16,372 nt of DNA from Ophiosphaerella korrae (GCA_028456385.1 JALNQF010000701.1:1-16372), one strand, 5' to 3'. Counted from the first letter of the stretch, positions 1 to 9,959 are shown. Numbers and translations are program-made. Notes: generated by a model not told the origin, from the letters alone.

Positions 1-66
<66 letters not shown>
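1..66. repeat. (CTA)22 trinucleotide microsatellite, cut by window edge
   Basis: Twenty-two uninterrupted CTA units open the window and probably continue to the left. The tract is followed by a run of A. Shorter CTA runs recur near 550-570 and 590-600. CTA is what RIP would make of CTG, so the tract may be a converted CTG/CAG repeat, but a native CTA repeat cannot be excluded. Confidence 0.95.
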
Positions 67-898
67 AGAAAAAAAAAATATACTAAAAAGACTCTAGTAC
101 TATAAATACTCTTATTTCTACTCTTTTATACTTTTTTTTTTAAAAAAGTTATAAGTACTCTTTATAAAGAGCTCTACTTCTACTATACTTATAGTACGTT
201 AGTAAGCTACTTTAATAAAAGCTATTATAACTTTCTTAAAGAGAAAGTTTAGTATTATATATACTATACTACTAGTAGTTATAGCTATATTCTTATATAA
301 GTTAATTTAAAAATTTTACTCTAGCTCTTTATCTAATATTAGTTAACTAACTTATATTATAGCTTTAAAATTACTTACTATACTACTATTACTTTTATTA
401 CTACTTAAGCCTATAAAGCTCTAGAAAAAGAGCTTAAAGCTTTTTAAAAAACTTTCTATATACTACTTAGTAAAGTTATAGAAAAAACTCTAAGTCTTTA
501 GACTTTTTTACTACTTTTACTTTAACTTTAACTTATACTTATACTTATACTTACTACTACTACTACTTTTACTTCTACTTATAATCTTACTACTACTATA
601 CTTACTAAAGCTACTATTATAATAAAAGTAGTTACTACTTTACTAGCTAAAGATACTTAAGCTAAAAAAGCTTTTATATATTATTTATATATAAAAGTAC
701 TTTTTAGTAAGTTTATTAATTTTATATTTTAAATAGATACTTTATTTTAAGCTTAGCTTTAAGCTTTAGCTCTATACTTTAGTACTTTAATTTAAAAACT
801 TTTTTATAGCTCTATACTCTACTTTTATAATTTTTATAACTTAAGCTTAGCTTATATATCTTTAAAGTTAAAGTAAGTTTTAAATCTTTTAAATTACT
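67..898. other. RIP-mutated stretch with no recognised gene
   Basis: No domain motif was recognised in any frame. Most of the stretch is pyrimidine-rich on the plus strand, so any former coding sense would have been minus, continuous with the copia remnant at 899-1331. Position favours the 3' untranslated region or 3' LTR of that element, but no second LTR copy is in the window to prove it. Confidence 0.5.
514..600. repeat. Pyrimidine-rich low-complexity tract with short tandem units
   Basis: Short units follow each other: ACTTTA-type near 519-530, ACTTAT-type near 531-552, then CTA units and related triplets. Read on the minus strand it is a purine-rich AGT/AAG tract. It may be the remains of a low-complexity untranslated or linker region. 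No function can be assigned. Confidence 0.7.
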
Positions 899-1331
899 AC
901 TCTAAAAAGTACTTAGTTAGGCTATTTACTAGTATCTTACTTATTAGTATATAAAAAACTTAAAATAAGCCTCTAGTATACTCTTATTTTAGCTATATAT
1001 TCTATATATCTACGTAATATAAGTATATTATTACTCTTTTATTTTTACTTATAATAAGTTTAATTATTTACTAATTATTATAGAAAATTATTTAAGTAGC
1101 TCCTAGGTCTAATATAAGCTCTTAAAAGAGCTTTTTTAGTACTATTACTTTTTTACTTATATACTTAAGTATAAGTAGCTTAGCTTTAGTAGTAGAAGTA
1201 ATTACTATAACTTATTACGCTACTTTCTATATTACTACTCTACTAAAGAGTATTATAATATAGCTATAAGATAAGTAGTATATTACTAAATTATTAGTAA
1301 ATAATACGTCTCTATATATAAGTAGCTAAGT
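899..1331 (-). pseudogene. Ty1/copia-type pol remnant, RNase H C-terminus (element D)
   Basis: Read on the minus strand in one frame, this carries the layout of a copia RNase H. There is an early catalytic Asp (codon 1308-1310) in a Y-x-D setting and an LFSRVVI block followed by a stop where copia elements have Trp. Next comes S-T-T-K-A-K at 1179-1196, corresponding to the family's S-T-x-E-A-E, and then a fossil C-D-N-Q-like block. Y-V-D-I at 1005-1016 corresponds to H-x-D-I, and a terminal N-S-L-T-K near 912-926 corresponds to A-D-x-L-T-K. The frame holds from 1310 to a stop at 897-899. RNase H degrades the RNA of the RNA-DNA hybrid during reverse transcription. Stops sit where Gln and Trp are expected, so the gene is dead. 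The order and spacing of motifs make the assignment fairly secure. Confidence 0.82.
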
Positions 1332-1334
1332 ACT

Positions 1335-1394
1335 TTACTACTTACTATTTTACTACTTACTATCTTACTACTAGCTATCTTACTACTTACTATA
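1335..1394 (-). repeat. 15-bp tandem repeat, 4 copies, in frame with copia RNase H
   Basis: Four adjacent 15-bp units differ at a few sites. On the minus strand they keep the frame of the RNase H remnant downstream and would encode a five-residue unit, [D/N/Y]-S-[K/stop]-stop-stop, with the stops probably from Gln or Trp codons. A repeat whose length is a multiple of three, in frame between the reverse transcriptase and RNase H positions, suggests a former variable-length linker. Confidence 0.75.
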
Positions 1395-1836
1395 CTAAAC
1401 TAATAAGTACTAAGTTCTATATAAGTAAATAATAACTTAGTTTACTACTTTAAGATACTTTTAGCTTAGATTTATAAGATATTAAAAGAGCTTAGTAGCT
1501 ATAAATATAATATCTAGTTATACTATTATTACTATATACAAGATAGATTTTACTTACTCTTAGTAGTCCTTAATTTTATACTTTAAGGCCTCTCCTTTAC
1601 TTAGCTATAGCTCTTTTACTAGTAATAAAGTTACTAGAAAGCTTATAGAGCTTATAAAATTAAACTTTTTTACTATCTTATTAATATACTTATTATAAAC
1701 AAGTATAATAGTTTTATTTAGCTAACTTTATATTACTTATATACCTAGGAACTAGTTTTCTAAGCTTTTATCTTCTATATTATATACTTATTTAATTTTC
1801 TTAATAATTTAGTAAGCTTCTAATTAGTAGATTTTA
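1395..1836 (-). other. Probable upstream part of copia remnant, no motif recognised
   Basis: The minus strand stays purine-rich and the segment lies directly upstream of the RNase H remnant, so it should hold the end of a copia reverse transcriptase. The usual reverse transcriptase motifs were not found here. The remaining upstream pol must be missing, diverged, or displaced to the right beyond the fold-back and repeat X. Confidence 0.35.
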
Positions 1837-1838
1837 TA

Positions 1839-2263
1839 ACGTATTCTATTAGCAAAGTAGCTATATTACTAAGATAGCTACTCTAAAATATACTAAAAAA
1901 TTAAAAATTTAATATCTAATATCTTAATAACTATACTATAATAACTTCTAAAAATTTAACAGATTAAAGATTATATATAAAGTAGTAATCTATAAAATTT
2001 TTAGAACGTATAGCTTAGTTTATTTAATATTATTAATAAAAAAGTGTTTTTTACTATAGAAAATTTTACTATCTTAAGAACTACTAGGCTATACGCTTTA
2101 AAAATTTTATAGATTACTACTATATATATAATCTTTAATCTATTAAATTTTTAGAAGTTATTATAGTATAGTTATTAAGATATTAGATATTAAATTTTCG
2201 ATTTTTTAGTGTATTTTAGAGTAGCTATCTTAGTAATATAGCTACTTTGCTAATAGAATACGT
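1839..2263. mobile_element. Fold-back / MITE-like element with long terminal inverted repeats
   Basis: The left arm (1839 to about 2020) is the near-perfect reverse complement of the right arm (about 2093-2263), with a loop of about 72 bp. The tips read ACGTATTCTATTAGC inward on both sides. TA lies on both sides at 1837-1838 and 2264-2265, the target duplication typical of Tc1/mariner-type transposases. There is no room for a transposase, so it would have moved non-autonomously. The second copy of repeat X (11953-12218) lacks this element at the corresponding edge and so shows the empty site. Family placement rests only on the TA and the arms. Confidence 0.8.
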
Positions 2264-2529
2264 TACTCTATTAAGATAAAAAGTAAAGAAGAAATTAAAT
2301 ATAATAGTTTATAAAGGTCTATTAACGTCCCTATATACTTACTATTTAGTATTTATTTCTAAGCGCTTACTTTAGAGTGTTTACTCTAGAGTACTTATTC
2401 TAGAGCGTTTACTCTAGAGTATTTACTCTAGAGTATTTACTACTAAATAGTTATATATTCTACTATACTATATTACCTAGCCTAATCGCGTATAATATAA
2501 TAGCTTACTTACTACTTAGTATTATAATA
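2264..2529 (-). repeat. LTR-like repeat X, copy 1 (reverse orientation)
   Basis: This 266-bp segment is the reverse complement of 11953-12218 with scattered differences of the RIP type. Taken in the orientation of the other copy, the ends are TA...TA, as expected when LTR termini TG...CA are mutated. Its left edge meets the fold-back element. No polypurine tract adjoins it on the right, so it may be a 5' LTR, a solo LTR, or a fragment. The neighbouring sequence does not match the interior of element C. Confidence 0.75.
2363..2446. repeat. 14-bp palindromic tandem array in repeat X copy 1
   Basis: Six consecutive units, the last degenerate, end in TCTAGA or a one-base variant, with a GTTTACTCTAGA-type body. 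CTCTAGAG is self-complementary, so each unit is a small palindrome. Several units keep CG. It may be a regulatory array of the LTR. Confidence 0.85.
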
Positions 2530-3355
2530 ACTATTTATATAAAGCTTTTATAATTTTATTATATTATATAAGTTATACTTAAGTATTAAGCTTAAAGTAA
2601 TAAGGTTTTCTCTTATTACTAGAACCTAATAATAGTTAGTAATTACCTTTTATAGTTTAGGCTATAGTTTTAAAAAAAAGTACTAAATCTTTTATTCTTT
2701 TATATACTAAAGAAGCTAGTCTTTAAGAATATCTAGATATCTAGTAAAAGATCTTATACTTTATTCTTTATATTAAGTAGCTATAGTATATACTATTACT
2801 ACTTCTAGGCTATAGCTAATAAAGTTAGAGAGTAGGTTTAGTAAGTACTTTTTAAAGTACTTCTAAGTAAGTAGTTTATTTACGTTTAGATTATACTTAA
2901 TATATATATATATATATACTATTATTTATATAAGTTTCTCTTAAAGTATTATATAGCTTAAAAGACTTTATCTTTTTTTACTTTAAAGTTTTAGAGTATA
3001 AAGTAAAATACTATTTTATATAAGTAATAGTACTCTTAGTATTTCTTTAAAGATTTACTTTTATATACTATAAGCTCTTTAGAGTAAAGTATATACTTTA
3101 TATATATATTATTAACTAAAGAGTTTATATTATACTTTTAAGAAGTAATAATAGTAACTTTAAAGCTATTCTTAGAAGTTATAGTATAAAAAGTAGTTTA
3201 TTCTTATTCTAGATATATAATCTTATCTTCTAGGATATAAAGTATATATAGTTAAGCTAATTTATTACGTCTAGTAGTTACTTTATAAATATATTCTTTA
3301 ATTATTACTAGTATACTTAGTATATAACCTAGCTATATACTACTTATACTCTATA
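2530..3355 (-). other. Unassigned RIP-mutated segment
   Basis: It lies between repeat X and the LTR of element A and is pyrimidine-rich on the plus strand, so minus-strand coding sense is likelier. No domain was recognised, though the segment could be more of the copia element on the left. A (TA)n run lies at about 2900-2918. No second copy was found in this window. Confidence 0.4.
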
Positions 3356-3797
3356 TAGTATTATAATAGTATCTAGAGAAAATAAGATAGAACTAATTAG
3401 TTCTAACTTAGATACTAATAAAATATAAGAAGAGTAGAGTAATAATTTATAAAATAATAAACTTAATTAGAAAACTACCTATAATAAAGATATATAATAA
3501 ATTTATAAATTTATAATCTTAGTAAATATAAAGTTATTAAGTAATTATATAATAAATTATAAATTTATAATCTTAGTAAATATAAAGTAATAAAGCTACT
3601 AAAAGAATATTACTATATAGTTAGTAATAATATATATTACTAGGATAGTATTAGTAATTTAATCTCTTAACTATAGAATACTAATACTTAATATTTATAT
3701 ATATAAAATTAACTATTACTTATAGTTATTATAGATTACTATATAAGCTTTTACTATTACTTTTTAATCTACTAATATTTTAGAAGGATTACTTATA
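3356..3797 (+). repeat. 5' LTR of Ty3/gypsy-type element A
   Basis: This segment matches 5701-6092 in reverse orientation over most of its length. Examples are the shared CTAATTAGT block near 3395 and the block 3640-3783. It starts TAGTATTATA, as does the B copy, where the start directly follows a polypurine tract, which fixes the 5' edge. The 3' edge near 3797 is less certain, because the copies diverge over the last 15-20 bp. It precedes the plus-strand gag of element A, as a 5' LTR should. It is longer than the B copy, partly because of the duplication at 3491-3600. Confidence 0.75.
3491..3600. repeat. 55-bp direct tandem duplication inside the LTR of A
   Basis: Two units with a 55-bp period, starting at 3491 and 3546, share TATATAATAAAT and a block ending TTAGTAAATATAAAGT. 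The duplication is not seen in the B copy of this LTR. It probably arose in copy A, or in its lineage, before or during decay. Confidence 0.85.
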
Positions 3798-4872
3798 GTT
3801 AATAATAGGGTAACTCTTAATACTTTACTAATTTAGTTATTATAAGAAGTAAAGTATAAGTAGTATATAGTCTAGCTAATATAATAGTAGAAAGTTTAAC
3901 TAAAAAAGAAAGAAAAATACTTTAAGTACTTCTAAGTAGTTTTAAATTAGATAATACTATATAGAACGTAATTAAAGACTACTTTAATAATTAAATTTCT
4001 AAGAAAGAAGATATAAAAATAGTAATTAATACTTTAGAAATATAAAATAAAAAACTATAAGAATATAGAAAGTAAAATAAAGTATAAATTAAAGTAGTAA
4101 TTAAAGAATAGAACTAGATAGAACTAATTATATAATAATTAGAGATAGGTATAATAAAGAAACTACTAAAAATACTTATACTTAAGAAATTTAATAGAAA
4201 AAAAGAAAAACTAAAACCTTTTATAGTATTAGTATAACTTTAGATTAATATATAAGTACTATACTTTAATAGAGAAGATAAGAAAGTAATATATATTAGG
4301 ATATACTTTAAAGGAAATATAATAAAATAGTTTAAACTTTACTAAATAGACTATATAATATACGCCCTAATAAACTAGAAGAATAAAATAAGAGCTATTT
4401 TTAGAAGTTATAAATACTTTACTAGATAAATAAAAGTAGTATTTAGAGATATAGATATTACCTAATAAGCTAAAGAAAGGCTTAAAAGACTTATATAAAA
4501 TAAGAGTATTTCTAAATATATATTATAGTTTAAATAACTATTATAGAATATAAAAAAAAATAAGCTATCTCTAATATTATAATTTAAATAAAAACTTAAC
4601 TTAAAAATATAATATAAAATAATCTATATAGAAAAACTAAGAATACTAGAAGCTCTAAAGTAATAAGTAATATAAATTAATAATAATCTTTAAGAATAGA
4701 AAAAGAATAAGTATAGAAGATCTACTTAAAGCTATAATAAAAAAGACTTTATAATTCTTAATATAAATAAGGATAGAAAAAAAATAATAATAAAGACTTT
4801 ATATACTTTAACTATAGTAAAAGTAGCTACTATATAAAGAATTATTAGTTAAAATAGAAAAAGAATATAGTA

Positions 4873-4914
4873 TATTATAAGTATAAGAAACTAGGATACT
4901 TTTTAAAAGACTAT
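4873..4914 (+). other. Fossil CCHC zinc knuckle of element A gag
   Basis: Codons read YYKYKKLGYFLKDY, with Tyr at positions 1, 4, 9 and 14. That is the exact spacing of a retroviral-type C-x2-C-x4-H-x4-C knuckle. TGC/TGT (Cys) and CAC/CAT (His) both become TAC/TAT (Tyr) under RIP, so the change is what the mutation bias predicts. The Gly before position 9 is also typical. Confidence 0.9.
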
Positions 4915-5055
4915 AGAAGTAAGAATTTAAAGAAAGATAAAGAAACTTAGTTAAAAATAACTAAGAATAGAAAGAAAGTACTAAAAGTATAAGCTAAACC
5001 TTAAAAGAAAGTAGCTAGGAGTAAAGAAATATAATACGTAATACTTAATTAGACT

Positions 5056-5118
5056 TTTTATTATAATAATAACTACTATATATATCTTTTTAGTAAGTAA
5101 AGAATAGGATACTTTTTA
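5056..5118 (+). other. Second fossil Cys/His-like cluster downstream of the knuckle (A)
   Basis: In the knuckle frame this segment has closely spaced Tyr codons around FYYNNNYYIYLF, followed by a Lys/Gly-rich stretch. The matching part of B (about 11000-11060, minus strand) keeps the same pattern. Several of these Tyr codons probably replace Cys or His, as in the knuckle. A further zinc-binding module is possible but not proven. Confidence 0.5.
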
Positions 5119-5700
5119 TAGAAGTATAAAGTAGTAGTAATAAAAGAAAGTAGAATAAAAGTATAACTAGAAGAGATAGCTTATATAATAAACTTACTAA
5201 TAGAAGATTTAGAAGAAGAAAAACTCTAGATACTATTAATCTAAGCTAAAAGACTAGTATAAGATAAAGAGATTACTATAGCTACTTCTAAAGAACTATA
5301 AAAAAGTAAAAAATAAATTAATATAAAAAGTATAAAGTATACCTAGTTAAATATATATAGCTATAATAGCTATATAATAATAGATATAGTAGAATAAAAT
5401 AAAGAATAGAAGTTTATTTAGAAATACTTACTAGTTATAAGTATAGAGAAAGTATATAAAGACTAAAAAAAATATAATCTTAAAGTAATAAAGTTTATAA
5501 TATTCTAATAATAGATAAAGTAATATATAGCTATAGTAAGAAGAATACTTATATAAAAAGAGTAGTAATACTTTATAAAGAAAATATAATAGATTAATAA
5601 AGCTTATATACTATATATACTATATATACTAGTAGTATACTATATTCTAATAATTATAAGACCTAGTATAAATAGATATTAGGTAGTATAATAGGCTTAC

Positions 5701-6092
5701 TAAGGTCAACTTCCTAATAGGCTAAAAAGTATTAGTAGATTAGAAAGTAATAATAAAAGCTTATATAGTAATCTATAATAGGCTATAAATAATAGAAGAT
5801 ATTTTATAACTATTTTAGTATTATTACTTGTAGTTAATAATTAAATTACTAATACTATCCTAATAATATATATCTTTACTACTTATATATTCCTACTAAT
5901 CTATAATCTATTACTTATATCTATAATTATTTTCTATCTATATACTTAATAGATTAGGGGATTACTTACGTATCTTAATTATAAGTAGTTTCTTAATTAA
6001 AGTTACTACTTTACTTATCTTATACTTTATTAGCTCTTAAAGTAAGACTAATTAGTTCTATCTTAATTTCTCTTATTACGCCTATAATACTA
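5701..6092 (-). repeat. 3' LTR of element B
   Basis: This is the reverse-orientation counterpart of the LTR of A. On the minus strand it begins TAGTATTATA at 6092, immediately after an AGAGAGAGAGA polypurine tract, which is where the 3' LTR of a retrotransposon must start. The outer end near 5701 is estimated from where it meets the gag of A. A rare unmutated CA remains near 5708. Confidence 0.8.
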
Positions 6093-6103
6093 TCTCTCTC
6101 TCT
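6093..6103 (-). other. Polypurine tract of element B
   Basis: The minus strand reads AGAGAGAGAGA directly before the LTR start. In LTR retrotransposons this RNase H-resistant tract primes plus-strand DNA synthesis. It holds no CA or TG, so RIP could not damage it. Confidence 0.85.
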
Positions 6104-7479
6104 AAGTAAGTTCTAGTTTATTTACTCTAAAGTTAGTATTATTAATCTAGTTTCTTTATTAATATAAAGTTCTTTATCTTCTCTTATACTTACTAAGTCT
6201 ACTCTTTATTATATCTAATTAGTAGATTACATATTATACTATAGTATTATAATATTTCTTTGTTTTTATTATAAGTCTATAAACTTTCTATTAGTTTACT
6301 TCTTTTTAAAATATAATAAGGCCTATAAAGTGTATATTTATACTAATACCTATTTATCTTATAATCTATCTAGTATATCTATAGTAAAGTATAAGTTAAA
6401 AATACTTATTTATGCGTCTATACTTATATATAATAAGAAGAGCTATTAACTACGCTTAAGAAAAACTATTATTATAGATTATAGAAGTTAAAAAAGAGCG
6501 TAAGTAACTCTATAAAGTCTCTTGTTATATACTAAAAGAGTATTAGTTTTAATTTTTTAATAATTAGATATAGTTATCTAATAACTAGGCTTATCTATCT
6601 TGTCTTTATAAGATAAAAGCCTTAAATAAGAAGAAGTTTATTATATAAGCTACTTTTATAAAGTTTAAGCTTAATTTTAAGAATATAGTAGAGGCTACTT
6701 TACTTTCTATTATACTAGGTAAGTTTAACACCTCTTTATTTATTGTTAATAATACTATTCCTCTTAATTTACTACTAAGTATTCTAGAAGGTTTTAACTT
6801 TAGAACTCTTTTAGTTTCTTAGAGTAGTTAAGATTATCTTCTAGTTCTTATATATCTTTCTATAGTTATCTTTTTTTATCTATACTTATTTATTTTACTA
6901 GGTAATAGTTCCTACTATTATAGAACTAGTATACTAAAATTTCTTTAACTTTTTATTTTTCTTATTCTTTATACATGTTTACTTTATATACTAGTAGTTC
7001 TATATTTTATAGTACTATCTTAAGTAGCGCTATATAGAAAGTTAGATATATCTTTATTTTATTTAGTAGTTTTAATTTAAATAAGACTAGTATAACTTCT
7101 TTTTTAATTTTATATAGTCTTATCTTAATATAGTCTAGTTTTAAACTTAGTTATTTACTTTTAATATTCTTCTATACTAACTATACTTTTTCTTTTTCTT
7201 TAAATTAAAGTCTTTATTTATACTTCTTATTATAGTATTTTACTATTTAATTATATAAGAATTCTATATCTTATCTTAACTAATTATATATATTTCTAAG
7301 TCTATTAGTAAAGTTTTCTCTTTTTAAAGACTAAGATATTTTAAATCTTAGTATTCTATATATATTAGAGTTAAATCTATAGTTTATAAAAAAAAGTAAT
7401 ACTTTTATTACTATATTCTTTACGCTATTATATACTAACTATACTATAGGTAGTAGCTATACTTAATTATTTTAGTTAT

Positions 7480-8050
7480 AGTTAAAGTAGTATCTTAGAT
7501 ACTATTCTACTATCTAATTTATTTATTCTAACTATCTATCTATTTATAGATAATACGTAGTAGATATTATATATTTAATTTCTAATTACGCTATTATTAT
7601 TCTCTATAGTTTTAATATAAATCTTATATCTTTATCTATAATAATCTTATTTAGTAGTCTATATTAGCTAATTATAGTTCCTAGAACTTAGTATATAGTA
7701 ACTTCTATCCTACTTTTCTCTCTATATAGTCTAAAGTATAAATACTTTATAAGTTTATCTACTATTATTAGGATTCTATTATACTTAACTCTTAATATTA
7801 AGTTCTTTAACTTAAGTAACTTTATAATAAAGTCTATTATAATAACTCTTTATAGTTATTTTAGTACTTTAACTAGTTATAGTATCTTATATAGTATATA
7901 TCTACTATACTTATTTTTTTAGTATTTTATATAATCTTATAGTACTTCTATTACTAGTTATTTTACTTTTAAGATATTATAGTCTTATAGTAACTTATTA
8001 AGAGTTTTATTAATACTTTAGTATCTATATACTAGTAATTTATAGAATTA
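7480..8050 (-). other. Integrase zinc-binding and catalytic core of element B
   Basis: The HHCC module is fossilised as Tyr at 8042-8044 and 8021-8023 (H-x6-H), then 29 residues to Tyr codons at 7931-7933 and 7922-7924 (C-x2-C). The core keeps its catalytic residues: Asp 7832-7834 in an I-D-F-I setting, Asp 7634-7636 in D-K-D-I-R-F, and Glu 7526-7528 exactly 36 residues later (D-x35-E). This is the hallmark of retroviral-type integrases, which insert the DNA copy. Many stops, for example in the H-P-Q-T-D-G-Q block before the Glu, make it inactive. Confidence 0.9.
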
Positions 8051-8269
8051 TTATATAAATTCTTTTTAAATCTTTTTAAGAATATATATTCTTTTATAAG
8101 CTTATATAAGTCTTTCTTAAATCTCTAGTTTTTCTATTTTTTTAGATACTTCTTATATTATTTTCTAAATCTATTTGTCTAGCTCGCTACTTTTTCTTTT
8201 AAGTATTATAGCTATTTTAAGTATATTTAGAACTAAGTATCCTTTCTTATTCTTAACTAGAACTATACT

Positions 8270-8680
8270 AGTAGTATTTACTTCTTTTTATAAGTTTAGT
8301 TTTTTACTAAAAGTATCTATAAACTAGTTATCTTTTCTTTTTATATATATAATTTCTAAGTTAAATATTAATAGGAATTTCTACTATCTTATATATTATT
8401 ATAATAGTTTTTTATTTAGTATAAATCTTATAAGATTCCTATAGTCTATATAGACCTTTATTTAGTATTTTACTCTTTATAGGTATACTTTCTATTATTT
8501 AAATACTTTATAGATTACTAGTATTTCTTTATTATAGATTAAGTAGTTAAGCTTTACTAGCTTTATCTTTTTAGAGAAGTATTTAACTAAGTATTCTTAT
8601 TTAGTCTTTAAATCTTCCTATATTAGTGCTATTCTATAAACTAAGTTAGATACATCTATTTTTACTATTACTAGTAAGTC
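8270..8680 (-). other. RNase H domain of element B
   Basis: KIDVSNLVYRIA (Asp codon 8654-8656) matches the E-T-D-A-S-x-x-A-x-G-A start of Ty3/gypsy RNase H, and YIDYRNL (Asp codon 8444-8446) matches T-D-H-K-N-L. Between them is an IYNKEILVI block, the usual Y-D-K-E-L-L-A-I. Both Asp codons survive. All are in the frame of the reverse transcriptase. Confidence 0.85.
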
Positions 8681-8879
8681 TAAGTTATATATTCTAATAA
8701 CTAAGTTCTCTATAAACTTCTTTTTAATTATTATAAACGCTTTATTATATTCTTTTATCTACTTAAATAGTATATCTTTCTTTATAAGTTTTATAATTAG
8801 TTCTATATCTTTAGACTATTTTACTATTAGTTTTCTATAAAAGTTTACTAGCCTATAAAATTATTATACCTCTCTTAGG

Positions 8880-9430
8880 TTTTTTAGTGTTAGCTATTTG
8901 TTAATTAATTTAATTTTTCCTAGTTCTATAATAAATCTAAGGAAGTCTATTTTCTTTATATAAAACTTGTATTTTCTTATTTTAAGAAATAATTTACTTT
9001 CTACTAGCTTTTCTAGTACTCTATATACGTATTATATATATTATTCCTCTATTTCTAAGAATATAAAGATATTATCTAAGTATATAAATATAAATAGGTC
9101 TAAGTACTCTCTTAGTACTATATTAATTCTTTCTAAAAAGGCTACTAGTGCGTTTATTAAGCTAAAAGGTATAACTAGGTACTTATATAGTTTATACTAT
9201 ATTCTAAATACTATTTTCTATTTATTACTTTTTTTAATTCTAATCTAATAGTATATATTCTAGATATCTAGTTTTATAAAGATTTTTACTTTCTATAGCT
9301 TATCTTATATTTTATCTATTTATAGTAAAGAGTATTAGTTCTTATTTATAATTATATTAGTTTTTTTAAAATCTATATAGAGTCTCTTATTACTTATTCT
9401 TTTCTTGTCTATAAATATAAGTCTTTATAC
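8880..9430 (-). other. Reverse transcriptase domain of element B
   Basis: Blocks in order on the minus strand: F-x-x-K-K followed by a YIDF block (Asp codon 9371-9373), K-L-D-I with the first catalytic Asp at 9266-9268, and YLDN at 9071-9082 in place of the catalytic YLDD. The second Asp has become Asn. The distance from the first Asp to the Tyr of YLDN is 62 codons, identical to element C. The domain copied element RNA to DNA. The only long open frame on the plus strand here is the antisense of this region. Confidence 0.9.
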
Positions 9431-9959
9431 TACTAAGGATTTAAATTATTATATCTATCTTTTCTTTACTACGTTTTAGATAAATACTTGTTTAATTTTA
9501 GATTCTTCTTCTATTTTTCTATAAACTAGGCTCTATCCTATATTCTTTCTTTCTTCTAAGTCTATTACTAAGTCTTATAGTTAATATTCTAGAAAGTAGT
9601 CTTTAGGTTCTATAAGCTATTTTTCCTATTTCTTATATTTTTCTAGGAATTCTCCTTTATAAGTATTTATATTAGCCTTTAATATATTAGTTCTATAGTA
9701 GTTAATTTTTCCTATTTTCTAATTAATATATACGTTAGTTATCTATAACTATAGTATTCTTAGTATTATATTTTATTTATTATTAATTGTTATTATATTT
9801 ATAACTATATTCTTAATTATTATCCTTTTTAGTTTAAGCGTAGAGGGAATTGTCTTAAACCTAATAGGTTCCTAAAATAGTTTCCTTTTAATTATACTTA
9901 GTTATTAAGAGTACTTCTTTATAGTATACTTTATTCTTTATATTTCTATAAACTTTTTT

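Larger units (their letters stand above)
3830..5700 (+). pseudogene. Ty3/gypsy-type gag remnant of element A, 3' truncated
   Basis: The gag polyprotein would form the capsid around the element RNA. The plus strand is purine-rich here. A capsid-like region follows FNRKKEKLKPF at about 4190-4222, with Q/W-to-stop changes. A nucleocapsid zinc knuckle lies at 4873-4914 with C-x2-C-x4-H-x4-C spacing in which all four ligands are now Tyr. A second Tyr-rich cluster lies at 5056-5091. From about 4141 it matches element B in reverse. The capsid motif (4184) and knuckle (4873) are in different frames, so a small indel lies between them. Similarity to B fades at about 5700, where the 3' LTR of B begins, so the rest of gag and all of pol are missing from this side. 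Confidence 0.85.

Noticed and set aside
1..66. Telomeric repeat
   Set aside because: CTA/TAG is not a known ascomycete telomere unit (usually TTAGGG-type), and no G-rich strand is present.
2363..2446. CRISPR-like array
   Set aside because: The units are contiguous 14-bp tandem repeats without spacers, inside an LTR, in a fungal-type context.
6104..7480. Chromodomain at the C-terminus of the B integrase
   Set aside because: Many fungal Ty3/gypsy elements have one, but no chromodomain motif could be read in the integrase frame.
8967..9248. Open reading frame of 93 codons on the plus strand, the longest open stretch seen
   Set aside because: It is the antisense of the reverse transcriptase of element B, including its YLDN site, and its product is a low-complexity Leu/Ile/Tyr/Ser string with no domain.
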